48,434 nucleotides of DNA from Alphaproteobacteria bacterium (lineage in GTDB: Bacteria; Pseudomonadota; Alphaproteobacteria; MPNO01; UBA2964): positions 1 through 48,434 of the forward strand of contig WHUE01000020.1 in NCBI GenBank assembly GCA_009377375.1. Reading direction: 5' to 3'. The notes under the pieces were generated by a model, which saw only the letters and a program-made list of their open reading frames with translations, made no database searches and was not told the DNA's origin. This document shows, in pieces, positions 9,252-17,597 of this stretch (the first letter of the stretch is position 1; each line of letters starts with the position of its first letter). Made by a program: the position numbers and the translations under genes.

Positions 9252-10061
9252 CTATCGCGCGCCTGTACCGTCCCCTGCGCCGCCTGGCAGCGCGTCGACG
9301 GGGCAACCGGCCGCGACCGACAGATCGCGCGCCGCCCGCAGCAGCCTCGCAACACATCGCTCGCGGTGCGCACCGACGAGCCGCGTCTGTGGGCCGAACA
9401 GCGAGACCGCGCCGCGCACCGAGCCCGTCTGGTCGAAGACCGGCGCGGCCAGCGACGCGGCGCCGTCGATGATCTCGGCCACCGATGCGCCATAACCCAG
9501 CCGGCGCACCTCGGCAAGATCGGCTTTCAGCTTCGAGCGCGCATCCGGCCTCAGCGGATCGAGCACCAACGCGCGCGCATCCGCGTCCATGAATGCGAGG
9601 ATCGCCTTGCCGGAGGCGCCGACCGCAAGCCTTTCCACCCAGCCTGCCCCTCGCGTGAAGACCAGGGCCTCGGGGCTGGGCCGCTCGAACACGCAGACAC
9701 GGGTCCGCGCATCCTCGCCGATCAACAGAAGGGCGACGGTCTCGCGCGTCTCCCGCCACAGCCCTTCAAGCACCGGGCCGGCCAGGGTGGGAAGATCGGC
9801 GCGGCCCAGCCAGGAGCGCGCCAGCTCGACCACGCGAAATCCGAGGACGAAACGCTGCGGCTCGCCGACCGACCGCACGAGCCCCTTTCCCTCGAGCGTA
9901 TGCAGCAGCCGGTACAGCGTCGGCCGGCTGAGACCGAGCGCGCGTTCCATCTCCACCACGCCCGAAGGCGCTTCCGCGCGTGACAGGTAACCTAGTATAT
10001 CGGCCGCCCGCTCCACCGCCCGGACAGTCTCTCCAACCGCTGCCTGCGCCTGCATCGCCAC
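9252..10061 (-). CDS. IclR-family transcriptional regulator
   Basis: This 269-residue regulator has an N-terminal winged helix (about 12-72; LGLSRPTLYRLLHTLEGKGLV is the recognition region) and a C-terminal IclR effector domain (about 80-255) with the usual GKAILAF and DGAASLAAPVFD segments. The first start is GTG at 10061 with an in-frame ATG at 10055; either is possible. As the first gene before the Rieske oxygenase on the same strand it probably controls that operon and itself. The divergent gene at 10267 may share the control region. IclR proteins commonly respond to aromatic acids, but the ligand here is unknown. Confidence 0.9.
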   Translation of the reverse strand: MAMQAQAAVGETVRAVERAADILGYLSRAEAPSGVVEMERALGLSRPTLYRLLHTLEGKGLVRSVGEPQRFVLGFRVVELARSWLGRADLPTLAGPVLEGLWRETRETVALLLIGEDARTRVCVFERPSPEALVFTRGAGWVERLAVGASGKAILAFMDADARALVLDPLRPDARSKLKADLAEVRRLGYGASVAEIIDGAASLAAPVFDQTGSVRGAVSLFGPQTRLVGAHRERCVARLLRAARDLSVAAGCPVDALPGGAGDGTGAR

Positions 10062-10079
10062 AGTCTTCGCCCTGCCCTA

Positions 10080-10105
10080 TGTCCGCCATATGGACGGAAT
10101 GTCCG
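10080..10105. promoter_or_regulatory. Candidate IclR operator
   Basis: TGTCCG occurs at 10080-10085 and again at 10100-10105, 20 bases apart, with CCATATGG and a CGGA inverted half-site between them. The array lies 19-44 bases upstream of the IclR start, in the divergent region before 10267. Spacing of two helical turns fits a dimer-of-dimers regulator. This is a pattern call only. Confidence 0.35.
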
Positions 10106-10266
10106 AACATGATAGGCGATACCATCGCCGCTGTCAGCCCCGCTCGGGCATGGCGTCCGGAGCGATTTCAGAAAGAAGGCTTCCGCCTGACGCCGTATTA
10201 GGCAATACTTCCCGCCAATCAGCACAAGCGGTCGAATCCCGCGAGCACGAGGCTTGGAGGCTCCCT

Positions 10267-10935
10267 TTGAAGGGCGCGACGATTCTGTTCTCTGAAATGT
10301 CCCCCGATCTCGACTGGGAGGACGACTTCAACAAATGGTACGATACGCATCGCATCCCCCAGCGGATGCAGGTGCCGGGCTTTATCAGCGCACAGCGATA
10401 CCGCAACACCGAACGCCCGAACTACCTAGCCTTCTACGAGCTCGAGTCGTCGGCGGTGCTGGAAAGCGAGGCCTATCTGAAGGTCGACGCCCAGCCGCAC
10501 GCGACGACCCGCTGGATGCTCAACAACGTGCAGGGCCAGACCCGCTACCTCGCCAACCAGATCGCGGAGGCCACGCGCGGCAGCGATCCCGAGGCGCTGA
10601 TGGATTTGCCGATCATCTACGCCGTGTTCTTCAGCGTCCCGGACGACCGCGCCGCCGAGTTCAACGAATGGTACGACACCGAGCGCGTCCCCATGCTGCT
10701 GAAATGCGAGAGCTGGCAGATGGTGCGCCGCTTCGAAGTCTACGAAGGGGACCCCCAGCCATGGACGCACCTGGCGGTCAGCTATCTCAGCGACATTTCG
10801 GCGCTGGATTCGCCTGAGCTGGATGCCGCGCGCAACAGCGACTGGTGCAAGCGTCTTTCGGAAGAGCCGTGGTTTCAGGCCAGCTATCTGATCTTCGAAC
10901 GGTTCGGCGAACGCTTCGAACGTGACGCGGGCTGA
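10267..10935 (+). CDS. Tandem EthD-like (dimeric alpha/beta barrel) protein, copy 1
   Basis: This 222-residue protein is built of two similar halves. Half 1 has FNKWYDTHR (21-29), VPGF and SAQRYR; half 2 has FNEWYDTER (132-140) and MVRRFEV. The F-N-x-W-Y-D-x-x motif is typical of EthD-like ferredoxin-fold barrels. I choose TTG at 10267 because GGAGG stands six bases before it and the paralogue at 15473-16150 starts at the same place; no well-placed ATG exists. It lies divergent from the IclR/oxygenase operon and 117 bases before the TAXI receptor gene. Function is unknown. Similar barrels act on or bind aromatic and polyketide intermediates. Confidence 0.75.
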   Translation: MKGATILFSEMSPDLDWEDDFNKWYDTHRIPQRMQVPGFISAQRYRNTERPNYLAFYELESSAVLESEAYLKVDAQPHATTRWMLNNVQGQTRYLANQIAEATRGSDPEALMDLPIIYAVFFSVPDDRAAEFNEWYDTERVPMLLKCESWQMVRRFEVYEGDPQPWTHLAVSYLSDISALDSPELDAARNSDWCKRLSEEPWFQASYLIFERFGERFERDAG

Positions 10936-11052
10936 CATTCCGTTGCCGCGCGACAGACCACTTCAAAGGCGGCAGCAGTTCGGCTACAGTTATTCGATTC
11001 ATGTTTATTCAGGGGACAATCCCCGACAGCGCTTTCGCAAGGGAGAAAACAT

Positions 11053-12009
11053 ATGAAAATCGGATTAATCGGGATGGCCGCGGCCGCCGCCTTCGCGGCC
11101 CAGGCCGCGTCTGCTCAGACCATCGCTATCGGCTCCACCAAGGGGACCGCGGTCGGCCAGATGGCGTCGATCCTCGCCAAGGTCGTTTCCTCCAATGCCG
11201 ACGGGATGCAGCTCCGGCCGAAAAACATGGGCGGCACGCAGAAATACATTCCCGTGGTCAATGCGGGAGAGGTCGAGTTCGGCATCGCCAACATCGTCCA
11301 GACCTCGATGGCCTTCAGAGGGACCGGACTTTCGCAAGGCAAGGACTACAGCAACCTGCGGGTCGCCGCCACGCTGATGGCGTTCCGCAACGGCTTTCTC
11401 GTCAGGAACGATTCCAAGATCAGGAAGATCGCCGACTTGAAGGGGATGCGCGCGCCGAGCGGTTTCAACGCGGCGCCCCTGTTCGCCAGTTTCTTCGAGG
11501 GCATGCTGGCCAATGGCGGGCTATCGATGAAGGACATGCAGGGCGTGCCGGCGATCGGGCTGAGCCAGAGCTGGGACCTGCTGAAGCAGGGCAAGGTGGA
11601 TGTGGTCATCACCGCCGTGGGCGCGGCCCCGACGCGGGAAATGAACACCCGCATTCAAAGCGGCACCCGTTTCCTCAACTTCGACAAGGATGGTCCCAAC
11701 GCACAGAAGACGCTCGACATGCTCCAGGGCGTCTACTACGCGGGTGTGAAACCATCCAAGAATTTTTCCTCGATCAAGGGGCCGACGACGACGCTCGGCT
11801 ATGATTTCATGCTGTTCACCAGCAAGACGGTCAGCAACGAGGTCGTCGCAAAGGCGCTGAAGGCGATCTATGACGGGGAGAAGGAGATCAAGGCCTCCAG
11901 CCCCCTCTGGACGAATTACGGCTCCAAGGGCATGGCCAAGGATGTCAAGCTCGCCTACCACCCCGGCGCGGAAGAATTTTACAAGAGCGTGGGAATCTGG
12001 AAGCGATAG
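11053..12009 (+). CDS. TAXI-family TRAP transporter substrate-binding protein
   Basis: This 318-residue periplasmic receptor delivers an organic anion to the TRAP permease encoded next. The signal peptide is residues 1-21 (cleavage after AASA). The mature protein starts with IAIGSTKGTAVGQMASILAK and contains the G-T-Q-K-Y and VEFGIAN segments found in TAXI receptors rather than DctP receptors. The start at 11053 has AAGGGAG upstream. A strong hairpin (12026-12079) separates it from the permease, probably giving excess receptor. The substrate cannot be read from sequence; aromatic or dicarboxylic acids fit the neighbourhood. Confidence 0.88.
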   Translation: MKIGLIGMAAAAAFAAQAASAQTIAIGSTKGTAVGQMASILAKVVSSNADGMQLRPKNMGGTQKYIPVVNAGEVEFGIANIVQTSMAFRGTGLSQGKDYSNLRVAATLMAFRNGFLVRNDSKIRKIADLKGMRAPSGFNAAPLFASFFEGMLANGGLSMKDMQGVPAIGLSQSWDLLKQGKVDVVITAVGAAPTREMNTRIQSGTRFLNFDKDGPNAQKTLDMLQGVYYAGVKPSKNFSSIKGPTTTLGYDFMLFTSKTVSNEVVAKALKAIYDGEKEIKASSPLWTNYGSKGMAKDVKLAYHPGAEEFYKSVGIWKR

Positions 12010-12025
12010 GCGGATTCCGTACATG

Positions 12026-12079
12026 ACGAACCGGGGCGGCATTCGCAGAATGCTGCCCCTTATTGCGACGCCGGTTCGT
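12026..12079 (+). promoter_or_regulatory. Nested hairpins between TAXI receptor and permease genes
   Basis: An inner stem pairs GGGGCGGCATTC (12033-12044) with GAATGCTGCCCC (12048-12059), one mismatch and a 3-base loop. An outer stem pairs ACGAACCGG (12026-12034) with CCGGTTCGT (12071-12079). The two overlap by two bases, so they may alternate or stack. Placed 17 bases after the receptor stop, they could attenuate transcription or protect the receptor mRNA end. Confidence 0.65.
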
Positions 12080-12110
12080 CGTGAACGACCCGATCCGATC
12101 CGGATGCCCA

Positions 12111-14069
12111 ATGGCCGATAATCCGCAGCTTCGCGATCCAGAAAGCACCAGCGCCGGCGCCGGCAGCGCATTGCCCCGGAGCTGGCAGAAAGCCGCCACC
12201 GTGATGGGGTTCATGCTGGCGGCGATCGCGCTGTCGTTTTCCGCCGAGCTGCATCTCAAGGCAGGATTCGCCCTGTTCACGGAACAGGCGCTGCACGCCA
12301 TCCTCGGTCTGGCCGTCGCGAGCGTTTTCATCAAGGTGCGGTTCTCCGCCCGCATGCGGCAGGACCGCGTGCCCTGGTACGACTGCATCTTCGCCGCCGC
12401 CGCGCTTTTCGTGGGCAGCTTCCTCGCCTGGCGCTACCCGGTCCTGGCGGACGACTTCTACACGCTGCGGAACGAAGCCTTCGCGCTCGGCATCGTGCTG
12501 GTGCCGCTGACATTCGAGGCGCTGCGCCGCACGGCGGGCGTCAGCCTGACGATCATCCTGCTCAGCTTCATTCTGTACGCGCTGTTCGGCGACATCATTC
12601 CTGGCAAGCTTCAGGCGCTGACCCAGCCTTTCGTCGCGCTGTTCGCCTATCTGGCCATCGACAATGTGGCCCTGGTGAGCCTGCCGCTGAAGATCATCAG
12701 CACCATCGTCGTCGCCTACATCTTCTTCGGCCAATTGCTGCTGAGGTCCGGCGGTTCCGAATGGTTCACCGACATCGCCACGGCGCTGATCGGCCGCCAG
12801 CGCGGCGGCGCCGCCAAGATCGCCGTCGTGGCGTCCGGCCTGTTCGGCTCCATTTCCGGCACGGCGGTCGCCAACGTCGCCTCGACCGGCGTCATCACCA
12901 TCCCGATGATGAAACAGGCCGGCTACGAACCCAAGGTGGCCGGCGCGTTCGAGGCGGTTGCCTCCACCGGCGGGCAGATCATGCCGCCGATCATGGGCGC
13001 CGCGGCGTTCCTGATGGCGGAGATGCTGCAGGTCGGCTACGCCGACGTCGTGCTGGCGGCGCTGATCCCTGCCCTGCTCTACTATTTCGCGGTTTTCATC
13101 TACGCCGATCTCGAAGCGGCGCGGAAGAACATCGCGCGGGTCCCCGAAGAGCTGATCCCGCCGATCCTCCGGGTGCTGAGGGAAGGTTGGTTCTTCATGC
13201 TCCCCTTCGCGCTGCTGATCTACGCCCTGTTCTGGATGAACCGTTCGCCGGAGGAAGCGGCGCTGTGGTCGGGCGCCGCCGTCATCGTCGTCAGCTGGGT
13301 GTTCGGATACAAGGGCCACCGCATCACCCCGCGCGAGATCGTCGGCTGCGTCCGCAGCACCGGCGAGAACGCGGTGGATATCGTCATCATCGGCGGCATG
13401 GCCGGCATCATCCTCGGCGTCATGGGCACCACCGGGCTCGGCGACAGCCTGACCTTCGTGCTGGTCCAGTTCGGCGAAGGCAACCTGCCGGCGCTGCTGG
13501 TGCTGACGGCAATCATCTGCATCGTGCTCGGCATGAGCATGCCGACCACCGCGATCTACCTGCTGGTCGCCGCGATCGCCGCCCCGCCGCTGATCAAGCT
13601 TGGCGTCAACCCGATGGCCGCGCATATGTACGTGTTCTATTTCGGCATCGTGTCGCTGATCACGCCGCCCGTGGCCGTCGCCGCCTTTGTCGCGGCCAAC
13701 CTCGCGGGCGCCAGGCCGATGGAAACGGCCGTGACCTCCGTCCGCATCGGCTGGACGGCGCTGGTCGTTCCGGTGATGTTCGTGATGTCCCCCAACCTGA
13801 TCATGCAGGGCACCGTGATCGATGCGGGGCTTGCCGTGGTTACGGCGGTGGCGGGGGTATGGTTCGCGTCGGCGGGGCTGATCGGCTATCTATTCCGGCC
13901 GATGGGGCCGCTGCTGCGCATCGGCTTCACCACTGCGGGGCTCGCCCTGCTGATTCCGGCCCAGGCGTTCGATGGCGCCGGATGGGTGGAGCTCGCCGGC
14001 GTGCTCTCCGCGCTGATGTTGATCGGCAAGGAATTGTTCGACCGCCGCCGCCGGCCGAAACCTGCCTGA
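12111..14069 (+). CDS. TRAP transporter fused permease (DctQ/DctM-type, TAXI system)
   Basis: This 652-residue inner-membrane permease combines the small 4-helix and large 12-helix TRAP subunits in one chain. Hydrophobic segments run from about residue 25 to the C-terminus. The conserved DctM-like stretch GSISGTAVANVASTGVITIP is followed by GGQIMPPIMGAAAFLMAE, and a second conserved block GMSMPTTAIYLLVA lies later. Uptake would be driven by a sodium or proton gradient. The ATG at 12111 is preferred over earlier TTG and GTG codons (12063, 12081) that fall inside the hairpin region. It is paired with the TAXI receptor just upstream. Confidence 0.9.
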   Translation: MADNPQLRDPESTSAGAGSALPRSWQKAATVMGFMLAAIALSFSAELHLKAGFALFTEQALHAILGLAVASVFIKVRFSARMRQDRVPWYDCIFAAAALFVGSFLAWRYPVLADDFYTLRNEAFALGIVLVPLTFEALRRTAGVSLTIILLSFILYALFGDIIPGKLQALTQPFVALFAYLAIDNVALVSLPLKIISTIVVAYIFFGQLLLRSGGSEWFTDIATALIGRQRGGAAKIAVVASGLFGSISGTAVANVASTGVITIPMMKQAGYEPKVAGAFEAVASTGGQIMPPIMGAAAFLMAEMLQVGYADVVLAALIPALLYYFAVFIYADLEAARKNIARVPEELIPPILRVLREGWFFMLPFALLIYALFWMNRSPEEAALWSGAAVIVVSWVFGYKGHRITPREIVGCVRSTGENAVDIVIIGGMAGIILGVMGTTGLGDSLTFVLVQFGEGNLPALLVLTAIICIVLGMSMPTTAIYLLVAAIAAPPLIKLGVNPMAAHMYVFYFGIVSLITPPVAVAAFVAANLAGARPMETAVTSVRIGWTALVVPVMFVMSPNLIMQGTVIDAGLAVVTAVAGVWFASAGLIGYLFRPMGPLLRIGFTTAGLALLIPAQAFDGAGWVELAGVLSALMLIGKELFDRRRRPKPA

Positions 14070-14186
14070 CGACGCTTAACACAATTCGGTGACCGGACGG
14101 TGACCGACCCTGGCGGCTGTTGGCAGCGCGCGTGCGTTCTGCGAAACTTCTCCCCATCTCCGCGTTCCGGAAAAAGGACCTTTTGG

Positions 14187-15038
14187 ATGAAGCGCTCAGC
14201 CCTCATCGTTGCCGCACTCGCCCTGCCGCTGATCGCCGGGAACCCCGCCGCCGGCCAGGGAACCGCTCCATCTCCCGCTGCACCCGCCGATGCGGTTGTC
14301 GCCACCGTCAACGGCCAGGAAATCACCGGCGCCGACGTGCAGGATTTCTTCGAGACCCTGCCGCCGCAGTACCGCCAGATGCCGATGGAGCAGATCTATC
14401 CGCAGCTCGTCGAACGGCTGATCGACCAGCGGCTCCTGGCCGGCGCCGCGCGCAGCTCGGGCGTCGCCGACACGCCGGAGTTCAAGAAGCAGATGAAGAT
14501 GCTGACGGACGGGCTGCTGCAGGAAGCCTATCTGAAGGAGCAGATCGGACCGCAGCTTTCCGAGGAACGGCTGCGCGAGGAATACCGGCGCCGCACCGCG
14601 CTGGAGCCTAAGCGCGAGGAAGTCCGCGCCCGCCACATCCTGCTGAAGACCCGCGAAGTCGCCGTCACCGTCATCGCCGAGCTCAAGGGCGGCGCCGATT
14701 TCGCGAAGGTCGCGGAGGAAAAATCCACCGGCCCGTCATCGCGCAACGGCGGCGACCTCGGCTTCTTCGCCAGGGAACAGATGGTGCCGCCCTTTTCCGA
14801 AGCCGCCTTCGCGCTGAAGGCGGGCGAGATGACCGACGAGCCGGTGCAGACGCAGTTCGGCTGGCACGTCATCAAGGTCGAGGAACGCCGCATGGCAGGC
14901 AGCCGCCCCTTCGAGGAGATGGAGGAGCAGCTGCGCCAGGAGATCAGCGAGAAGGCCTACACAGAGACCCTGCAGGGGCTGCGCTCCAAGGCCAAGATCA
15001 CCATGCCTGGCAGCAGCGGAATCCAGCGCGTTCAGTAG
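14187..15038 (+). CDS. Periplasmic parvulin-type peptidyl-prolyl isomerase
   Basis: This 283-residue SurA/PpiC-like foldase for exported proteins has a signal peptide (1-23, AAGQ region). An N-terminal SurA-like helical part (about 35-135) begins VVATVNGQEITGADV. A single parvulin domain (about 147-233) has RARHILLK, DLGFFAREQMVPPFSEAAF and FGWHVIKVEE. The ATG at 14187 follows AAAAAGGACC. It starts 117 bases after the TRAP permease and ends inside a clear terminator, so it may have its own promoter. Presence beside a transporter is probably incidental. Confidence 0.9.
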   Translation: MKRSALIVAALALPLIAGNPAAGQGTAPSPAAPADAVVATVNGQEITGADVQDFFETLPPQYRQMPMEQIYPQLVERLIDQRLLAGAARSSGVADTPEFKKQMKMLTDGLLQEAYLKEQIGPQLSEERLREEYRRRTALEPKREEVRARHILLKTREVAVTVIAELKGGADFAKVAEEKSTGPSSRNGGDLGFFAREQMVPPFSEAAFALKAGEMTDEPVQTQFGWHVIKVEERRMAGSRPFEEMEEQLRQEISEKAYTETLQGLRSKAKITMPGSSGIQRVQ

Positions 15039-15059
15039 GGCGTTCGCGCCTTACTTTTT
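15034..15059 (+). terminator. Rho-independent terminator after parvulin gene
   Basis: AGTAGGGCG (15034-15042), a TTCG tetraloop (15043-15046) and CGCCTTACT (15047-15055) make a 9-base stem with one G-T wobble, followed by TTTTT (15055-15059). It overlaps the parvulin stop codon and, on the other strand, the last codons of the convergent gene ending at 15051. Confidence 0.85.
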
Positions 15060-15455
15060 GCCGTCCCAGGCGTCGATCGCTTCCTTGGCGTTGCGGAACG
15101 CGTCGACCCCGGCGGGGATGCCGCAATAGATGGTGGCGTGGATCAGCGCCTCCTTGATCTCCTCCACCGTGCAGCCGTTCTGCAGCGCGCCGCGGGTGTG
15201 GCCCTTCAGCTCGTTCATCTTGCCCAGCGCCGTGAGGATGCAGAGATTCATCAGGCTCCGTGTCTTGCGATCCAGCACGTCGGCACCGCGCGCCCAGCCG
15301 TACCCCCAGCAATATTCGGTGACCATGTCCTGGATGGCGGCGGTGAAATCATCGGTCATGGCCTTCTCGATCTGCGGGTCGACCCACTGGGCGCCGAGCA
15401 CCTCGCGGCGCACCGCCATACCATCCTTGTGCAGCTTTTCGTTGGTAACGGTCAT
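15051..15455 (-). CDS. Carboxymuconolactone decarboxylase family protein
   Basis: This 134-residue AhpD/CMD-fold protein resembles 4-carboxymuconolactone decarboxylase (PcaC), which decarboxylates the lactone in protocatechuate degradation. The pattern RKTRSLMNLCILTALG, HTRGALQNGCTVEEIKEAL and ATIYCGIPAGVDAF is the CMD core; it has no CxxC peroxidase pair. The ATG at 15455 gives the family-length protein. It lies 17 bases after the tandem EthD-like gene and is the last gene of the hyuBA operon. A true PcaC role is possible but not shown, because no other pca gene is in the window. Confidence 0.85.
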   Translation of the reverse strand: MTVTNEKLHKDGMAVRREVLGAQWVDPQIEKAMTDDFTAAIQDMVTEYCWGYGWARGADVLDRKTRSLMNLCILTALGKMNELKGHTRGALQNGCTVEEIKEALIHATIYCGIPAGVDAFRNAKEAIDAWDGKK

Positions 15456-15472
15456 TCCGGTCTCCCTCGGTT

Positions 15473-16150
15473 TCAAAGCGTCTTGTAGAAGCGCGATCGC
15501 CGCCGAACATAGACGACGCGGTGGGGGTTGAACCACGACTCCGCGGCGAATTTCATCCGCGCGTCACGCTGGCGGGCCGCGTCCACGGCGGACGATTCCA
15601 GCGCATGCTCGCCGGCGAGGTAGTGCAGCATCATGTGCGTATGCCGTTCCGGGTCCCAGTCCATCACGTCGAAACGCCGGACCATCAGCCAGTCCTCGCC
15701 GGCCAGCAGCGCATCGGCATGCTCGTTGTCGAACCAGTCCTCGAATTCGCCGCAACGCTCCATCGGCACGGTCAGGAACACGCAGTAGATCACCGGCGCA
15801 TCCAGCGCCGCGACCTCGTCGCCGTCCCGCGCTTTGGCGAAGCGCTCCGCCGCGATATAACGGGTGAATCCGGATATGCGGCTCAGCATGTCCCGCGTCG
15901 CATCGTCCGGCGTCAGCTTGCGCGAGCGGTATTCGTCGCAGTCCAGCGCATCCGCCCCCGAGAGCTCGTAGACCGCCAGATAGTGCGGCCCGGCCCCGGA
16001 CCGGTAACGCATGGCGCTGAGGAACCCCGGCACGCCCTGGACGTGGCTCGGCGTATGGTGATTGTCATACCAGTCGTTGAACGCGTCCTCGCCGCCGTCC
16101 GGCGGAGTCATCTCCGAGAACAGGACGGCCTTGCCCTTGATGTCCTGCAT
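15473..16150 (-). CDS. Tandem EthD-like (dimeric alpha/beta barrel) protein, copy 2
   Basis: This 225-residue paralogue of the protein at 10267-10935 has the same two-half layout. Half 1 contains GKAVLFSEM, FNDWYDNHHTP and VPGFLSAMRYR. Half 2 contains YCVFLTVP, FEDWFDNEHAD and MVRRFDV. It lies between the aminotransferase (25-base gap) and the CMD-family gene (17-base gap) in the leftward hyuBA operon. The two copies therefore sit in two different catabolic operons. The conserved W-Y/F-D and His residues may be catalytic or ligand-binding, but function is unknown. A DUF-type EthD-domain label would be the safe database name. Confidence 0.75.
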   Translation of the reverse strand: MQDIKGKAVLFSEMTPPDGGEDAFNDWYDNHHTPSHVQGVPGFLSAMRYRSGAGPHYLAVYELSGADALDCDEYRSRKLTPDDATRDMLSRISGFTRYIAAERFAKARDGDEVAALDAPVIYCVFLTVPMERCGEFEDWFDNEHADALLAGEDWLMVRRFDVMDWDPERHTHMMLHYLAGEHALESSAVDAARQRDARMKFAAESWFNPHRVVYVRRRSRFYKTL

Positions 16151-16175
16151 CGCCCGCGCCGCCGACCCCCAGCCG

Positions 16176-17513
16176 CTATGCCTGGCCCAGCGCCCGGCAC
16201 GCCGCGTCCAGCGCCCTCACCGTCTCTTCGAGATCGGCGTCGCTGTGCACGCCGGACAGGAACCGCCGCACCCCCGGCAGGACGTAGAGCCCATTCAGCA
16301 TCTGCTGACGATCCAGCTCGCGCGTGCGCGCCATATCGGCCGCCATCATGTCGGCATGTGTGCGTGGCGCGGCCTTCATGAACACGATCTGCCACAGCGA
16401 GGCATTGCCGATGGCGAGCGCCGGCAGGCCGTGCCTGTCCAGCACCGACTGGCATTCGGCGCGCAGGCTGTCCGCGCGGCCGTTCAGCGACTCATAGAAT
16501 CCCGGCCTGCGCAGCTCGGCCAGCGTCGCCAGCCCGGCGGCGCAGCCGACCGGATTGCCGTGCAGCGTGCCGTTGATATAGGCGTAGTCCGCCTTGCCCC
16601 GGTTGCGCGGATTGCACTGCTCGATCAGCTCGGCGGGCCCTGCGACACAGGCGACGGGTCCGCCCCCGCCGACGATCTTGCCGTAGGAGGCGAGGTCGGG
16701 CTTTACCCCGAAATATTCCTGCGCGCCGCCCCAGGCGAGGCGGAAACCCGTCACCACCTCGTCGAACACCAGCAGCACGTCGTTGTCGGAGCACAGCTTG
16801 CGCAGGCCCGCCAGGTACCCGTCGTCGGGAAAAATGATGCGCTGCGCCGGCTCGACCACGACGGCGGCGAGGTCGTCGCGGTGCGCCTCCACGATGCGGC
16901 GAATGGTGTCGAGATCGTTGAACGGCGCGATCAGCACCGACTCCGGCAGCCCTGCCGGAATGCCGCCGGTATCCGGCCGGCCCGCCGGATAGTTCGAGGC
17001 CGCGCTCGGCGAGACGCTGATATTGGAATAGTCGTGGTTGCCGTGATAGCCGCCCTCGCATTTCAGGATCTTGCTGCGTCCCGTATAGGCGCGCGCGATC
17101 CGCATGGCATAGAACGTGGCTTCCGATCCCGTCGTCGCGAAGGTCACCTTCTCGGCGCAGGGAATGGCGTCGACCAGCTCCGCGGCCAGCCGGATGCATG
17201 CCTCGTTCAGCGTGCCGAAGAAATGAAGTCCCCTGCCCGCCTGTTCGCGCACGGCCTCGACCACGCTGGGAAAGGCATGGCCGAGGATCAGCGCGCCGGC
17301 GCCGCCGACATAGTCGATGTACCAGCGCCCGTCGACGGCCTGCAGCTTCGAGCCCTCGCCGCGGCGGATGACGAAGCGCACGTCGTCCGGCAGCGAGTAA
17401 CCGCCGAGCCCGGCGCCCGGCAAAACCCGTTCGGCCAGCGCGTAGTATTCCTGCTGGGTCATCTCCGCCCCGGCGGCGGGCGATTTTTCGGCAACGATAT
17501 CGGCTGGAGTCAT
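16176..17513 (-). CDS. Class III aminotransferase, glutamate-1-semialdehyde aminomutase-like
   Basis: This 445-residue PLP enzyme has phosphate-binding TTGSEATFYAMR (about 127-138), the YHG ring-stacking motif (156-158), DEV with Asp251 binding the pyridine nitrogen, and Lys279 in SYGKIVGGGGP as the Schiff-base lysine. It resembles HemL, but its placement between hyuA and an EthD-like gene, far from tetrapyrrole genes, argues for a catabolic aminotransferase or aminomutase acting on an amino acid released by the HyuAB enzyme. The substrate is inferred, not visible. The start at 17513 precedes a typical N-terminus; MTQQEYY at residue 18 is an alternative. Confidence 0.87.
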   Translation of the reverse strand: MTPADIVAEKSPAAGAEMTQQEYYALAERVLPGAGLGGYSLPDDVRFVIRRGEGSKLQAVDGRWYIDYVGGAGALILGHAFPSVVEAVREQAGRGLHFFGTLNEACIRLAAELVDAIPCAEKVTFATTGSEATFYAMRIARAYTGRSKILKCEGGYHGNHDYSNISVSPSAASNYPAGRPDTGGIPAGLPESVLIAPFNDLDTIRRIVEAHRDDLAAVVVEPAQRIIFPDDGYLAGLRKLCSDNDVLLVFDEVVTGFRLAWGGAQEYFGVKPDLASYGKIVGGGGPVACVAGPAELIEQCNPRNRGKADYAYINGTLHGNPVGCAAGLATLAELRRPGFYESLNGRADSLRAECQSVLDRHGLPALAIGNASLWQIVFMKAAPRTHADMMAADMARTRELDRQQMLNGLYVLPGVRRFLSGVHSDADLEETVRALDAACRALGQA

Positions 17514-17597
17514 GGTGTTTTCCGCATGTATGGGCCAAGGCGCGGCCCGGAGTTCAGGCTAAAGGGTCCGCCCCGTCTCCTGCAAGCGCGCAGGCGG

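Noticed and set aside
11012..11024. GGGGACAATCCCC small palindrome upstream of the TAXI receptor
   Set aside because: Only five paired bases and a single copy; too weak to call an operator or terminator.
12060..13625. A 521-codon leftward frame over the TRAP permease
   Set aside because: Low-complexity Asp/Arg/His-rich translation antisense to a well-conserved membrane protein.
16176..17513. True HemL of tetrapyrrole synthesis
   Set aside because: Motifs alone permit it, but the gene is embedded in a hyuBA catabolic operon, so a catabolic aminotransferase or aminomutase is more likely.
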